Below are positions 23,741 to 43,200 of a DNA stretch of 64,000 bases, in pieces (the stretch's first letter is position 1; each line of letters opens with the position of its first letter). Origin of the DNA: Paralichthys olivaceus (lineage: Eukaryota > Chordata > Actinopteri > Pleuronectiformes > Paralichthyidae); NCBI RefSeq assembly GCF_024713975.1, contig NC_091111.1:17351501-17415500 (forward strand). The letters are read 5' to 3'. A model generated the notes under the pieces. The model made no database searches, had not been told where the DNA came from, and saw only the letters and a program-made list of their open reading frames with translations. The translations under genes were made by a program, and so were the position numbers.

Positions 23741-24283
23741 GGGTCTTGTTTTGTGGAGGTGTAGCTTTTATTTCGGAGGCAGGATTCTCCACTTTGTTGA
23801 TTTTTTTAAAAATAGTTTTAAACGAGACAAATGTTAAAAATGTAATTCGTCAAGTGGAAAGTTTGTTTAAAATATCCTGTTATCTGCTGTTGTTGTGGCT
23901 GTTGCCCCCAAACCATCGTGTTATTGTTATATTTTGATTGAATCTTTAACTAGTTGTTGTCTTTAATTAGCCTGGTTTGTATTGATTCTATTAAAAAAAA
24001 GAAGCTTTAATCTATAAATTATCAATCAATCAGCTTTCAATCATGACATCCTGACCAATACTGAGCTCCTCATGTTTACCTGTCACTATTTCTTAATAAC
24101 TGCAATCACCACATCTCATTTGCCAAACCTGTTAGGTAACATGACATGTGCTCTGTATTCCTACTCATTTGTTTTCAGGAGGATGCAGATGTGAAGTCAG
24201 ACCCCGGCCGCCTCCTTCTGCACCCCCCGAACTGAGTAACATCCTCTTCATTCCCCCTCCATCGTCACCATACATGCGTTTAC

Positions 24284-29642
<5,359 letters not shown>

Positions 29643-29685
29643 CACCAGACTGAGCCGCTTGTACATAGCGAGTTTGCTGAAGGTG

Positions 29686-29709
29686 TGAGTGAGTGTGTGT
29701 ACGTGTGTG

Positions 29710-29745
<36 letters not shown>
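29686..29745. repeat. (GT)n microsatellite in lats1 3' UTR
   Basis: Imperfect GT array beginning about 45 bp after the stop codon of lats1. Confidence 0.9.
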
Positions 29746-29854
29746 GAGGGGGTTTGAACAGAACAGCATTTAAAACATTAAACGTAGAAAGTGTGTTTGT
29801 TGGATGAAAACTCTACAGAGATCCAATCACCAGACTTCAGATATTCACACGACG

Positions 29855-29975
29855 ACTTAAAGGAACAGTTAAAAACACTAATTTGCTTCTTCACTGAAAA
29901 CTCGATGAGACGATTACTGCGTCTCGTGTTTGTACGATAAATATGAAGCTGGTTAGCTTAGCATAGAGACTGATT
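29855..29975 (+). repeat. Probable dispersed fish repeat fragment in lats1 3' UTR
   Basis: The words CGATGAGACGATTACTGCG, GTACGATAAATATGAAGCTG and GGTTAGCTTAGCATA occur in the order I remember from a common teleost interspersed repeat. The family name and boundaries are uncertain. Confidence 0.4.
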
Positions 29976-31499
29976 GACTCTGTCAGCACCTTAACGCTCT
30001 CAGCCTGCAGCGAAGGATTATTGACTAATTCTCTTGTTCATACAAACAAAGCGTTTCGCATTAATAACCCAGACTTTGGCGCTTCTTCGTAATCCATCTA
30101 TTATTTATGCCGCTTATCTTTTTAAGGGAAGTGGGAGGATCTGGAGCTAAACTACAAACGGAGATATTTGGAAATGCTGCTGTGGTTGTTAAGTTTGAAA
30201 ACTCCCGGGCTGCGTTTGAGTCTCGACGGGAAGAAACCGACGACGCTGATTTTACAAAGTTGTCTTGCGAAGTGGGACCGTGTCTTCTGGAGTCTCCGAG
30301 GGGAAACACTACAACTTATTTTGCTGGGATCAAACAAACATGTTAAACTATCAAGTTTGAAATCTGCTCATCTAACCTCATGAAGCCGGTTCCTGTCGTG
30401 TGTCGAGAGTTAGACGTGTGAAATGTGCTGCCTGAGGAAAAAAAAAATCAGGGTTCTGTTTCTGTGACTGAACTCGAATCCCCTTAAAGCCTTAATTTAT
30501 TTAAGAGAATTGTAACTGGTGACGTTAGTGTAGACGCTGTTTGAGTGCGGGACTTAATCTTCTGTTGGTTTAAAAAAGAAAAAGAAAAAAAGAATTAAAA
30601 TAGAAAATCGTCTTAATTTATATTTTAATGTCTGTTGCGATGGGGGTTTAGCGACGTAGAAGTTTGCAGGGATAAATCGCTCTAATTATTCATTGCTGTG
30701 CCTTTTTTTCGATTTTTATTTTTTATCTTTCACCAAATATAGAGGGTTAATAATCAGACTTTAAAATGAGAGTAGCGGTAGCGTGATTGATTTACAGTAG
30801 TTGTTTTATTTTTCTAATTTATACGTAAAATGTATTTATAAATTAAGTTGTACACAGTTGATGTAAATATATTTCTCCTCCGTCAGCTGCTTTATTTTAT
30901 TTTTCTCTTAGGGCAGGCCCTCCTCAGTGTCACTGCTGCTGCCTCCGTGTTGTTTCTCTGTCTCGTAACACACAGAATCACTAATTCACACCACTCAACA
31001 TAGATTTAAAGCCTTTTTGTAAAATGTACTCTTCCATCGCTGTCACTCTTTTACTCTCATCTCTCAACCAAAGCACTAAATAGATGGGGTTTTTCTTTTA
31101 CTTTTTGTTTTTAGAGAATAACATCGCAAGACAAAAGATGAAATTATTTCAGTATCGAGCAGAAATGCCTGTTTTTCCACACTTCCTGTCTTTGAGCAAC
31201 GCGACAGAAGCCGACCTGCGTCACGTGACATGTTTCCTGTGCATCTGTACTAAAAGTGGAAAACAGACCGGCTCTCCGACATAAATCCTGATGATGGTTT
31301 TGTAAACCCGCTGTACTTTGTTCTTTGAGTTAAAGGCAAATCTCTCTGAATGTAGTTGTTATGGACTTGACGGTGACTCTGCACTGCTTCTGTGTTTTCA
31401 TTGTTAAGTGAGAGAGTTTTTATTTTTGTGTACATTATTGCTGCGGGAGGTTTGGGTTCAGGGACGAGGGTGATAAATAAAGAATGTAAAGAACAAAAC

Positions 31500-32640
31500 A
31501 TGTTTTACATCCACACCTGCCTCGTTGTTTTGTTGTCAGTGGTAACCGACCGTTAGATTAACAATCATCTGTGGGTGATTTTATCAACTTAGCGATTAAC
31601 AGTGTCAGGAAATACTTAAATTACCATCACAGACTAATAACGTCCAAGACAATGAGTGTAAATGTCACGTTTAGTCCAATAAACAGTCAAGAACCCATAG
31701 ATAGAAAGTAACGAAGTACATTTACTGTATTATTTACAACTGAGATATATGTACTTAACACTTTCTGCTAGTTTTCTGATCTTAAGATTCTGATTATTTT
31801 AGATTCAAACTATGATTAAGTATTCATTACCAGCAGTATATACTATTGTTAAAATTATTCAATACAATGAAATGAAACCAAATTACAGATGGAAGTTTCC
31901 ATTAGTTGCCGAAAGTATATGTTCACTCTAACAAGCCGCAACATTAACACATCAGTTATTTCATGTTAACGTATACGGACCAAATACTTCATTTAGGAAA
32001 GTAAAACACACAAACTTAAGTTTTGTCTCATTGTTTCATGTAGAAGATGCAGGTCAGTGATGATTTTCAGGCCTGGTGCCACCAGGAGGCGCCAGTGGCA
32101 ACCAAGCCTACTGACCCAGTTTACTGGGCCCCACTCTACAATACAACACTATTTCAATATCCGTGGTACTTCTCAGCTTTCCTACTTTTTTTCACTGGTA
32201 AAGTTTATTTAGGGAAGTTTTCTTTTCTCAGGTCCGAGGGTCTGAGGACAGATCGATCAAATTTACGATATTAACTTTTATCTTCATGTAGTTTTTTTTT
32301 TTTGCTTCCGACTTCTCGAACCTCGTTAGTTGGAAATCTGACACAAGCGGACACACGCGGTCACATGATTGAGGACAAACAAGTTAACTTAAACAAGCTT
32401 ATTTTTAATGGATCTGCAAAATTGTTTGAATTTCCAAAGAGAACTTGTGTCCCTCCCTCCCACAGTTCCCCAGTGGCAAACGTTACACAACGTTACAGAA
32501 ACGCTTCCAACCCAAAGAAATCTGCATGCAGGAAAAAAACAAAAACAAAAACCCAGATAAGGGGAAAAAACAAAAGTAAAATAAATCATACAGACAAAAA
32601 TAAAACATCAATAAACAGGACATATACTGTATAATGCCGT
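31500..32640. other. Convergent intergenic region lats1/rab10
   Basis: AT-rich spacer between tail-to-tail genes; the rab10 3' UTR may reach into its right side. No credible gene is seen. It is also where the 6q25.1-like block meets the 2p23.3-like block. Confidence 0.55.
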
Positions 32641-33447
32641 TCTCTTGGCTGGAGGAGAAATTCAAACGTTTCCGCTTCGGTCCGGCGTCTCCGTGAACCG
32701 ACAGAATATTAAACTGTAATTTCATTGGGTGGATGTGGCTCCGCCCACCACACAGCCCCGCCCCTGTCTTCCATATAAGGCACAGGACAAAATAAACCCC
32801 CACATACAAAAGGAGCTGGCCACGCCTCCGTCACTTGGTAACAAATTGTAAATGACCGAATATTGTTAAACAGAAACGTCACTGAATGTACAAAATGTTA
32901 ATCCTACGTTTGTCTTTTTTTTTTTTTTTTTTTTGTATTTTTATTTCCTCTGACTGAAGGTGAGTGCTGCGGGTTACGAGGGTTTGGGGGGTGGGGTTAG
33001 GGGGTGGAGAGGTGAGGGGGTCCGACCAGGTGAGCTCAGGCAAAGGAAATATTAAAAACATGAGCTTGTCTTTCCACACTCTTTTTTCTTATTTTTTTTT
33101 TAAACAACCTTTAAAACAAAAGACAAGAAACGTGACTGGATTTCTCTTTTTATCAGAAATAAAAATGATCATCAGATGGAAAAACATGGAGGTGGGAGGA
33201 GGTGGTGGTGGTGGGGGGGTGGAGGATGAAGAGGAGGAGGTGGAAGGGTGGAGGGGTCAAACAAGTGAAGTGGTTTATTGTTTTATTCTGATAAAAGAGA
33301 CAGAGTGTCAGTGTGCAAGAACAACTCATGAGACAGGTTAGAGGGCGAGAGAGTTAGAGTTAGCAGTTAGACAGAGAGAGAGAGAGTGTGTGAGTGTGTG
33401 TGTGTGTCTGTCTGTGTGCGTTAGTGTGCGTGAAACAGAGGAGTTGT
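32640..33447 (-). other. rab10: rab10 3' UTR (extent uncertain)
   Basis: Non-coding sequence after the rab10 stop. A minus-strand AATAAA at 32940-32945 is one candidate end; an A-rich run (minus strand) follows it at about 32917-32934. GA/GT arrays lie at 33371-33420 and a GGT/GGA-rich tract at 33190-33260. Confidence 0.45.
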
Positions 33448-36400
33448 TCAACTGCAGCACTTGCTCTTCCAGCCTGTGACTCCACCTCCGCTGCTGATGT
33501 CGACGTTTTCACTGTTGGGCTCTTTTACAGGCGTCTGACGAGGACGACACAAAAAACACGTTAGAATGAAACGTCACACAAGTCAAGTCGCTCTGAAACG
33601 ATTCTGAGGCTTCGGCGATGTGTCGTCACTGTGATTATCATTTCCACTGAAGTTTGTCTGAAACCTTTTATAATATTAAGATTTCAGTTCTTCAGTTGAG
33701 GAACATTTTCCAGTTCAACTTATGGAATCTCCCAATCACTCCGCGGCTCGCTCACCTTTCTGAGGATGTCTTCTGCTAACGTGAGGAAAGCCTTCTCGAT
33801 GTTGATGTTGGCCTTAGCACTCGTCTCAAAAAACCTAATGCCGTGCTCCCTCGCAATCTGTGGAGAGGAAACGAGATCGAGTTAGAGCGACGAGAAGGTC
33901 CGGTCCGAAAATAAAGTGTCTGATGTGGAGCAGAGATCAGGTGTCACTGGTGTTACCAACACACACACACACACACAGCAGTCTAGTCAGGTAGGTGTGT
34001 TTGTATGAGTAAGCAGACTTGTATCTGATGTTGCTAAATGTGCAGACTGACTAGTCACTGCTAGTTCACTTTGGTCTGAAACACTCTGCACACCGACACA
34101 TGTTATCACTTGTTCTGGCTGAGTGGCTGTGTAACTGGGAGGTTACCCTGAAAGCTCTAATCCTGTTATAATTCCGATGTAGAGCCGCAGCGTCGCCACA
34201 GTCATGAAGCAGTAAATAAACAAACACTCTTTATCTGCGTCACAGCTGTGGACGAGATCCAGTGCGACCCTGCACTCGTCCCATTAAAGCTCTTCAGACA
34301 TAAACTACGAAAACTGTCGGGAACAGGGGGATTAAATTTACTTTAACTGTATTTTACCCTGAGATAGTTTCACTACAGCAGCCAGTATTTTCAATGACAT
34401 CATTGCTCGATCAACATAGTCGATCCCATGTTTGTCCTTTTTGCAGCTTTTTTAAAAGATATAAGTTTACAATGTTTGATTAGTTCACGTGGCTAATGTC
34501 CCAAGAAACATAAGCCTTCATGGCAAGTACAGACAAACAGTAGCTCAGGCTCTGTAGAGGTCCTGTGTGTACATGCAGATTTTAAAGGGTTAGGGTTAAC
34601 CCTGTAATAACACATTCCACACTATGTTCATGTTATAATACTTAGTTTTTAATCTATTCTTCATGCTTTGTGTGTTTAAGTCTCCTAAGTCTCTCTCCTG
34701 CTGCTTCACACTGTGTTTTAAAACTTTTACTGCTGAATGAGTTCGTAGCAAACGCTGTAAATACAACCTCTCACTACATCCGTGGAATAAACCGCAGGAC
34801 ACGTAACGATCGTAAGGTTTCTGTACGTTCACGACTACGAATTGAATATGTGTCGACAAAAAGGGCAGCAACAAATGAGCCAATCAGGACGCGGGAGGTG
34901 TTATGACGAAGGGCTTCGTGTAGCTGCAGGGGGCTGCACCATCTCACCTGCTCCCCCTTGGCTTTTGGTACGACCCTCTTGTCCTCCATGTCACACTTGT
35001 TGCCTAGCAGCATCCTTTCAACATCCTCATTTGCATGCTGAAAAAAGATAAAGGAGAAAAAAAAACAAAGAGCAGATGATCAGACGACTTCAGCAACAGA
35101 AAATATCAGTGCTCATTATTTTCACACACCCAGTTTGTTTTGACTCATTCCCGTTTGGACCGGGTCCCAGGAAGTCGATCGGTCAAACTCATTTCAACAC
35201 AACCAGGTGATAAAAGGTGGAATATTTACATATCAAGTCAAATACTGGCCAACAGGGGGCAGACACACTGTGTTTAAGACATTTGTAAACTGCATCAAAC
35301 TGACTCTTTTTGTCATTAAATAATTCAAAGATAATCAAACATAATTTCTGACCAATTTTCAGATTTTTGATAAAACTTTTTGGTCCAATGAAAACAATTA
35401 AAATAAACTAGTATGGCATCAAATTATTATCCTAATTATGAAATCCTAAAAACATCAGAGTGAACAATTCTTTTCATGGTTTGCCATTGTTCAACGTGAC
35501 ATCTTCAAAAGTCACAGTGTAAAAGAAAAGTATAAGAACCACAGACTTCCAGTTTTTAAATCATGTAAGAGCAGCCGCAACTTTTCACATTTGAGAAGCT
35601 GAAATCAGGAAGTATTTGCCTTTTCATAATGATTGTCATCATAAATCCTGTCAACTGACTGACGACAAGGCTTTTTGGTAAAAGGTGTCAAAACTGAGAA
35701 TTGCACCCACTTGAAATATAGTTCACAAGTGACATCGTGCTGTTTTAGAGCGTTACAGGACAAAAGGAGGTGGAGACCCACTGATTTAACACTGTTTTCA
35801 TGGCACTTTCCACGAAGCAGAAATCCATGCAGCGTATTCCAGAGGGAACCACGAGCTTTCAAACACAGAGCCGCGGCATGAACAAGGTCGAGCTCAGAGT
35901 TCTCAGGAAATGCAATGTGCTTCCTTTTCCTCGACTTAAGTCAAAGCGAAGGTGAGAAAAATTACAGGAAAGCGACCCCCCCCCCCCCAATCGGCATTAA
36001 CATATCCAGTGCTCTCTGTAAACGAATCTGTGGTTAGTAGATATAAAATCTTTCTGATTTACAGTTTGAGGTTTCTACAGAATCAACAGTCTACATAATG
36101 TGTTCAGTGTTAATGTAGGATATGATGAATCACCAGTGTCTGCAGAGCAATTGACTCTGTTCCAGTCACATCATCCTGCTGCTGCTGAAAGTTTTAAAAT
36201 AAAACTCAAAGACTGAAACAGCGAATATGCCTTTGTCATTGTCTGGAGCTTCTGTAACTGAACCTATTACTACAGTGAACATTTCTACAAACAATAAATC
36301 AAGTCTGTTGCATATGGACACAGATTCCTCGCTGCACACATCAGGTGCTCGTTAACCAAGTTGCCTGCGTTCCCTCAACTTATTTATCACTTTGTCATGA

Positions 36401-37207
36401 TGCCAAAGACAAAGGAAATCCGTTCATACACTTAACTCGCTGAAAGCCTCATAAAATGCTGTGACCACGTGACGCTGTGATCACGGAGCTGAGGGAAAAC
36501 GTGGGTCATCTTTACCTCATCAATGTTGCGCAGCCATTTGCTGATGTTTTCAAAGCTCTTGGCGTTGGTGATGTCGTAGACAAGCATAATGCCCATGGCT
36601 CCTCTGTAGTAGGAGGTGGTGATGGTGTGGAACCTTTCCTGGCCGGCTGTGTCCCTAAACAAACACACGACACAGACGTTTCTTACATTTGTATTCATTG
36701 CATCTCGTCCCCAAGACGGTAAATGGTTTAAGATCTTCACTGCACCACACATCAAACTGAACCTTATTGAGATTTTGTTTGAAATGTTAGAATAAAAGAG
36801 ATTACTCAGCATCTGCTTTACTTCACTCAAGTGAGATGATCTAACTTCATTATTTATGTCACAGACCTTGTGTAGCAGACATGCATTAACAATGGCTGCA
36901 ACTAACTTTCCTCATTTCTCAATACGCTGATTACGTTCTAAAATATATTCAGTTTAGAATGATGAACAACATAAAGCTGGACTTCAAATCAATATCACCA
37001 TAAATTTCAAGACTTTTACCTCGAGTACAATTTTTTTTTCTCCATGTCTCAAAATACATGTCTCATAAACTCTAGAGTGAATCAATCATCGGTGTTTACT
37101 GTTAAAGTGTTCAGTGATTGCAGATGAGCGGGGGACATGTGGCAGGGTAATACAGCACCGAACAAGATGCCAGGGCCCTGCTGCAACATGAACGTGGCGG
37201 AAACCCG

Positions 37208-37238
<31 letters not shown>

Positions 37239-40200
37239 CTTACTCCTTTCAAATGCCTAATATGATCTTTGATTTCTTAAGGAAAGAACTGGTGGTAGAG
37301 AAAAACAGACAGGGACAGAAGGCGAGGGGATTCAACATGTAGTCAGACTCAAGAAGATAAAATGTTTTCTTGTTTTGGTACCTGAGCGACTCTATAAGCA
37401 AAGTTACTTTTCTATTGTGTGAATTCATAGAACCATGGGTGTGGCTGTGCAGGTGCCTCAGTTCTAGATAACATTGAATGATTAAACTTTAAATGAAAAG
37501 ACTTTTGTCTGCTGTTGAGGATATGTCACTGTATCATAAAAATTTCAGGGTATCATATAACAGTTTTGTGCAGCAACATTGTAATGGTGATAAACTGTGA
37601 TGGCACCTGAATCCTCATAAACCGACATTACAACAACTATGAAGAAAGAGATAGCGAGTGAAAGAAAGAGAAAGAGAAAGAGAGAGAGAGAGAGAAAGAA
37701 AGAGAAAGAAAGAAAAGGAAAGAGAAAGAGCGACTGTTCACTCATTAAAATAGTTACGGATGAATTTTCTGTCAACATATTAATGAACTAATCGTTGCCA
37801 TTAGTTACAGCCCAATTGAGAAAGTTATTAAATACCTGTTTACCTGAGTTAAATGTAAATAAGATGAAGTATGGCATTTTATGTCTTTGCAAACAAAACA
37901 TTACAAATTAAGTAATTTCAGCTGATGAATATAGGGTGTTGTGTAGTAACATGGTGAACCTAGTGCAGACCTCCTGACGGGCCGATGACCATTTCCTGTT
38001 CTGAAATATTTCTGGGCTTGAGGGAGGTTTGTCAAACAGATGTTCCACTATGATGTAACAAAGTTAGTTTGTGCATTTGTCAGCCCTGTACAGGTTGAAG
38101 TACACACAGAACAACGACACGTGAACACAAACAAAGAGAAGACATCTCACAACAACACACTGACTCACCAGATCTGTAGTTTGATCTTCTTTCCTTGTAA
38201 TTCAACAGTTTTGATCTTGAAGTCTATTCCTGTGAAACAAAATACAGACATTAGTGTACACAGCAAACAGAAAGAGGCAGGCACTTTTGGCATGACAGGC
38301 AGCAATGGTGGGAAAAGGATGAATGGATAAATAGCAGCTTACAAAGCTTACAGACTTCATCGCTGATGTCAGGAGAAACAGAGATAGTGACAGAGAAAAT
38401 GGAAACATCAACAATGACGAATGAGAAACAACCCAAGAAAGATTTTAAGCAAGAGAGTAAAATGGAAAGTGTGTGGCAGCTGTTTCCATCAGGGAGACAA
38501 TAACATGACCTCTTTCTCTTCCCGATTCTGCCATGTCATGCCCAGACCTTGAACCCATAAGCAGAGGGTTGTGGGATCAGCAGCTGGTTAACAATGAGCG
38601 CGTGAACACACGTGCACAGAACCAGGTAACACAGCGAAATCAGGTTGAGGCAGGAAAACAGAGAAAATGATCTGATGCGCTACAATAACCTCGTCCCTGT
38701 AAAAACCTGAGCTGGTTGGATTACAGATGTTGTTGTGAGATGCTGAAGAGTTATTGGTGCAGTGAAGGGACACTTTACTTTCTGTGGCAGGAGAGCAGAC
38801 AGCTGTGGATGTTTTTGAGTTTTACAAATAACAAACTGTTCAGCAATGGAAACTCATTTTTCAGTTTCTGTTCCGTACTTTGGATGTAATTATTTTGGAT
38901 GTGTCCTGATGTTTCCCATCATCGAGACGTTTTTTTCTTGGACTCTTCTCTCTTATGTTTAATCCTCGTTATGTCCATAGAAAAATATGTTTTTTAAATC
39001 CTATGACTTCAAATATAAATTTCTAAAGTGCTAAAGCAGACAAGTAATCCATGATCTTGAAACTATTTGAGTTGAGTCATGACTGTGAAGGACTGAAGGA
39101 GGTGGTGACTCATCACCATTTTCACTTTTGGCCATCGAGTAGTGTTTTCCTCTTAAACACTGAGATGTCAGTTCTGCTTTGGTCAGAAATCGTGGTTAGC
39201 TAAAAAAGACCAAGAAACAGCTGTGCTCTAGGTGGGGCAGGGCCACAGAATAATGAAGGAACTGACTGCCAAAGTATGACTCACTATATATTATTCACAC
39301 CCCAGAGAGAGGGAGGGAGGAAAGAAAGATAGAGGTTGATAGAAAGAAAAACAGACAAGGGGAAGGAGATGGATGTTTTAGAAAAGGAACTACAGTTATG
39401 TTTGCCTACATTGATTTTAGCCACTAAAACACTTTTGTGTTTCAGCTTTTGTTGCATCAACTACTAAAAAAGTTCAGGCACTCAAACTCTGGCCCAGCAC
39501 ATATCACATAACATCAGTGTCGTTCCTAGTGAGGAGTAAAAAAAACACTGTCGAGCTTTTCTCCTGGTGAGGTGCACTGGCTAGTTGTCAAGAAAATACA
39601 GGCCTTGTGCAATTACGCAACATTGATCCAATCGGTGGAAAAGTGGGAATGCTCCACCAGAAGAGAGCGACGCTTTCTATCACAGTCAAAAACTAAACGG
39701 GAAGTCCTGAACACAGAGTACACGGTTTATGAGCGGTTTTCTTTTCATCCGAGAGGAACCATTCCTTCCACGAGTTTGAATTCCACAGAATCTGCCAGTT
39801 TCCATGCAAAATTCACGACGTGTTGTTGACAGGGGTTTCAGACTGCAACATTATGCATGTTCAGCACTCTTGATATGCATAACCTATAATGTAAACCAAG
39901 GGGGGGGTCAGAGAAAAGGACACTCAGAGGATTGCAAATGAGGATGAGTGACTGATGAGAGGGGGGGGGGGGGGGGGGGGGTTTCCAGCAGGGGTATTTT
40001 GAGAAGCAGCTGTGCCTCCAGTCACACTGTGTCTCCAAAGGTGTGAGGACTGTGTCAGAGGAAGAGGCCACTTCTGTTTCACGTGTCCAGGTTCTGCTAT
40101 TTCTCCCCAATGTTTGTTTCCACTCACACCCTGTGATTTTAGATATGAATCAAAATCTGAAGCTGATTCGTTTCCAGGGCCTGTCCTAAAATTCACATCT

Positions 40201-43200
40201 TGCAAATATCCATGTACAGTCTGGTCCATAATGTACAGACAGAGACGGGGAAGAAAAGTTTTGCATTCCCTGCTGCAGCCACTTGGAACCGTCCCCAAAA
40301 GTATTATATATTGAGGAATTTAATATCTCTGGCCAAAGTGGAGACGGTTGCAAATGTTATAAAAAAACTATTCCATTGCTCATTTGTATTCTGCTGTTAC
40401 GTCCGAGTCTCTGTTGTGAAATATGTTTCCATCCTTGTGAAACTTGTGTTGTAAAATAAATAAACTTTGGTACGTTTTCTATACTAATTTGTTGCATTTA
40501 CTAATAATACAGTGCTCCAGTACAGTGACACGAAACCCCTAATCATAAAACATCACTGATTCCAACCAGAATAAGTTACCACGAGGCGGAGGGAAAACCT
40601 ACAGGGTTCAACTTTCCTAGCAGGGAGTATATCCACAAGGCACAGTCCAACATTACCAGTGGCCCAGAGCCAGGAAAAGTTTATGCAGGTACAGTTGATT
40701 GACCAGTCACTGGTCCGTCCAGGCCTGTGACTGGTCAATGGAGTCTTAATGGTGCATTCACACCCAACGCAACGCCCTGTTTATTTGTCTGGACGACTGT
40801 AGTGTCCAGTGCTACCTGAGGCTGAGCAGTGACCGGTTTGATCACGCCAGGACTGGGTGCGGTGAGTTTCATTCTCAGCGCTGATTGGATGAGACATTGC
40901 ATGAAGCAAATTTGGCACCAGGTTCTTTTTTATTTCAATATGAAAATACTGACACGATCAGACACTTGTCCCCTCATGGCCATGTTGTTACCTGTCTTTT
41001 AATAATCTGCCATGAGATTTGTTTTCAGCAATAAAACATCTAATGGTAGTTCTGTACTCTATGTTTGTGTGACTTTTTTCTTTTTATTCTACTCATTAAT
41101 GTCTTAAGAGTGTAAACGAGTGGTTGTTACTACACGTGCTGCAATAAAAGGCCCTTGTAATCATTCAATTATGAAACTTCTGACTGGTGAAAGTTTACAA
41201 GGGGCCAGTAAAACTCTGATCTATTGTCCAAGTAGGCCAGTAGGGAAAATGTTATATAGGGTACTTAAACAAGACTTTATTTTCAGAATAATTCCACAAA
41301 ATTGCCTTGACAATGATAAAGACAATTGCACAAACTGAGTTGGATTAAATCCTGCATATCCTTAACTATTTGCAGCTCAACATACCACACGCTTCTTTGA
41401 TTTGAGTACAGATGTAGATCGGAGACATGGTGAGAGACAAAGCCAGAGAAAAGGTCAGAGACAAGGTGAGAGACATGACTGGACAACAACTATGTTGTAT
41501 ATATATTTTTTTTTTAAACAGGACAACTCCTGAAGGGAACCAGAGAAAGAGGGAGGTAAGTTGGTTTGCAATTGCCACTTATCTTGCCACCTTTTAGGAC
41601 AATCTAGGGTTTTATACAAATTGAATGAGCACTTCCTAATCTTCATGACAGCAATGACTAACTGTGCCAATGTCTACCTGAGATTTTGGATGAAAGCCTA
41701 TGACTATGTTTTGAGTGTAGTCCTGGGCTGATGACAAGACAAAGAAAAGCCACAACAGTGGAAAAACCATACACAAATACATACCTACATGTGACAGCAA
41801 GCTTTGCAACACTGCAGTTCGTGGCTGTACCTCCACAAATCTAATCTAGCTTGGATGCCATCGGGAACACTGTTGCCCATTATGGTTGTGTGTTGTTGGG
41901 CATACAGTCAGGAGGAGTCGTCTGTCAACACCTAGGCTACGAAACACCAGGGCTTGACAGTAAAGCTCCATCAAGAGATCAAGGATCTAATGCCGGTTCA
42001 TGGCAAACAGTCGGCTTAATTTGGTTCAGGAACACACATCTAATGTTACGTTATTACTCAGCGCTGATCTTAAGCAACAGCAGTAAATGGAGCCTTCACT
42101 CCGGCTGCACAGGGATTTGACATAGCTTGACACTTGACTCATGTGAGCGTGATGATGGACGCATGCGCAGAGGACAGAGAAGGAAAAAAAGCTGATGATG
42201 CCACCATGATGAATTGTTTATGGTTCTCGTCTGAGGAGACATGGAAAGTTCCTAGTATATTTACCTGAGTACTTTAAATATAAATCACAGATAGTTTCTG
42301 TAATGTTCAATATAACTTCCTTCCACTTTTGAACTGATGCATTTCAGAGGGGATTTCTAACTGCTTACTCCACTGCAATTATCTGACAGACGCACTTAAT
42401 GGAGACATGTCAGAGTCTCCAGATACAAAACATTATTCAGTTATGATAATTTAACAAAAAACTGAATCTCAATCCAACTTGTCATAGCCTGAGGTGACAT
42501 GTAAAAATGTGTTTGCCTGCGTCTCAGATTAAAATCTATATGAATATGAATGAAGAACAGCTGCTAATGATGACATTTGAACAGTTTAAACAGGAAAAGT
42601 TTGACATTTGAGCAGGAGAAGTGACTAACATTATGAATATGTGAGCAAAATAGTTGCTGACTAATTCTTCCAAGTCGATTAATCAACAAGTCAAGGCAGC
42701 TCTGAAGAAATCTTCATAAGTGATCTACATTAGACACATAAAGGACGAGACAGTCGTTATAAAACATTTACTCACATATAATTGTTAATTTGCTGCTTAT
42801 AACTACGTTTAACTACGAACTGTTGTGGAGGAAGGAGAATATATATCTTACACTTATATAACTATTAGCTTTGAGGTGTATTTAATGACACACGTGTGAT
42901 TATATAGGTTTTATAAAGGTTAATACTAACATGACTGTTATAAGTGCTGGTGTTAACCCCAGCACGGCCCTGCATAGCTGCTAGCCTAGTTAGCTTCCTA
43001 GCTACTGGGTCAACTGAGATGACAGCGACTCCCGTGGTTCCGAAACTGGTTCTGTTAGACATTCCCGCAAACTAAACCCACGACAACCCGCAGGTGTTGT
43101 TATCGAAGTCACAACGTATTTGAAAAAGAAAGTGGGGTGGCGGGGGGGGCAACTGGGATTCGGCCAAGAGCTCGTAAAACCGCAGCTAGCTTCCAAGCTA

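Larger units (their letters stand above)
29643..31495 (+). other. lats1: lats1 3' UTR with poly(A) signal
   Basis: A 1.85 kb AT-rich 3' UTR ending near AATAAA at 31476-31481. It starts with a GT array and contains one dispersed-repeat fragment. Confidence 0.7.

Noticed and set aside
32047-32274. Plus-strand frame with PVYWAPLYNTTLFQYPWYF
   Set aside because: Aromatic-rich but without a recognised family, splice context or start support; probably chance or old repeat.
41400-41480. Short tandem GAGACAAGGTGAGA-like units
   Set aside because: Only two or three imperfect copies in a rab10 intron; too weak to call.
40700-42800. Search for virus-derived or transposase coding sequence in the long rab10 intron
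   Set aside because: No polymerase, integrase, capsid or transposase-like motif seen in any frame.
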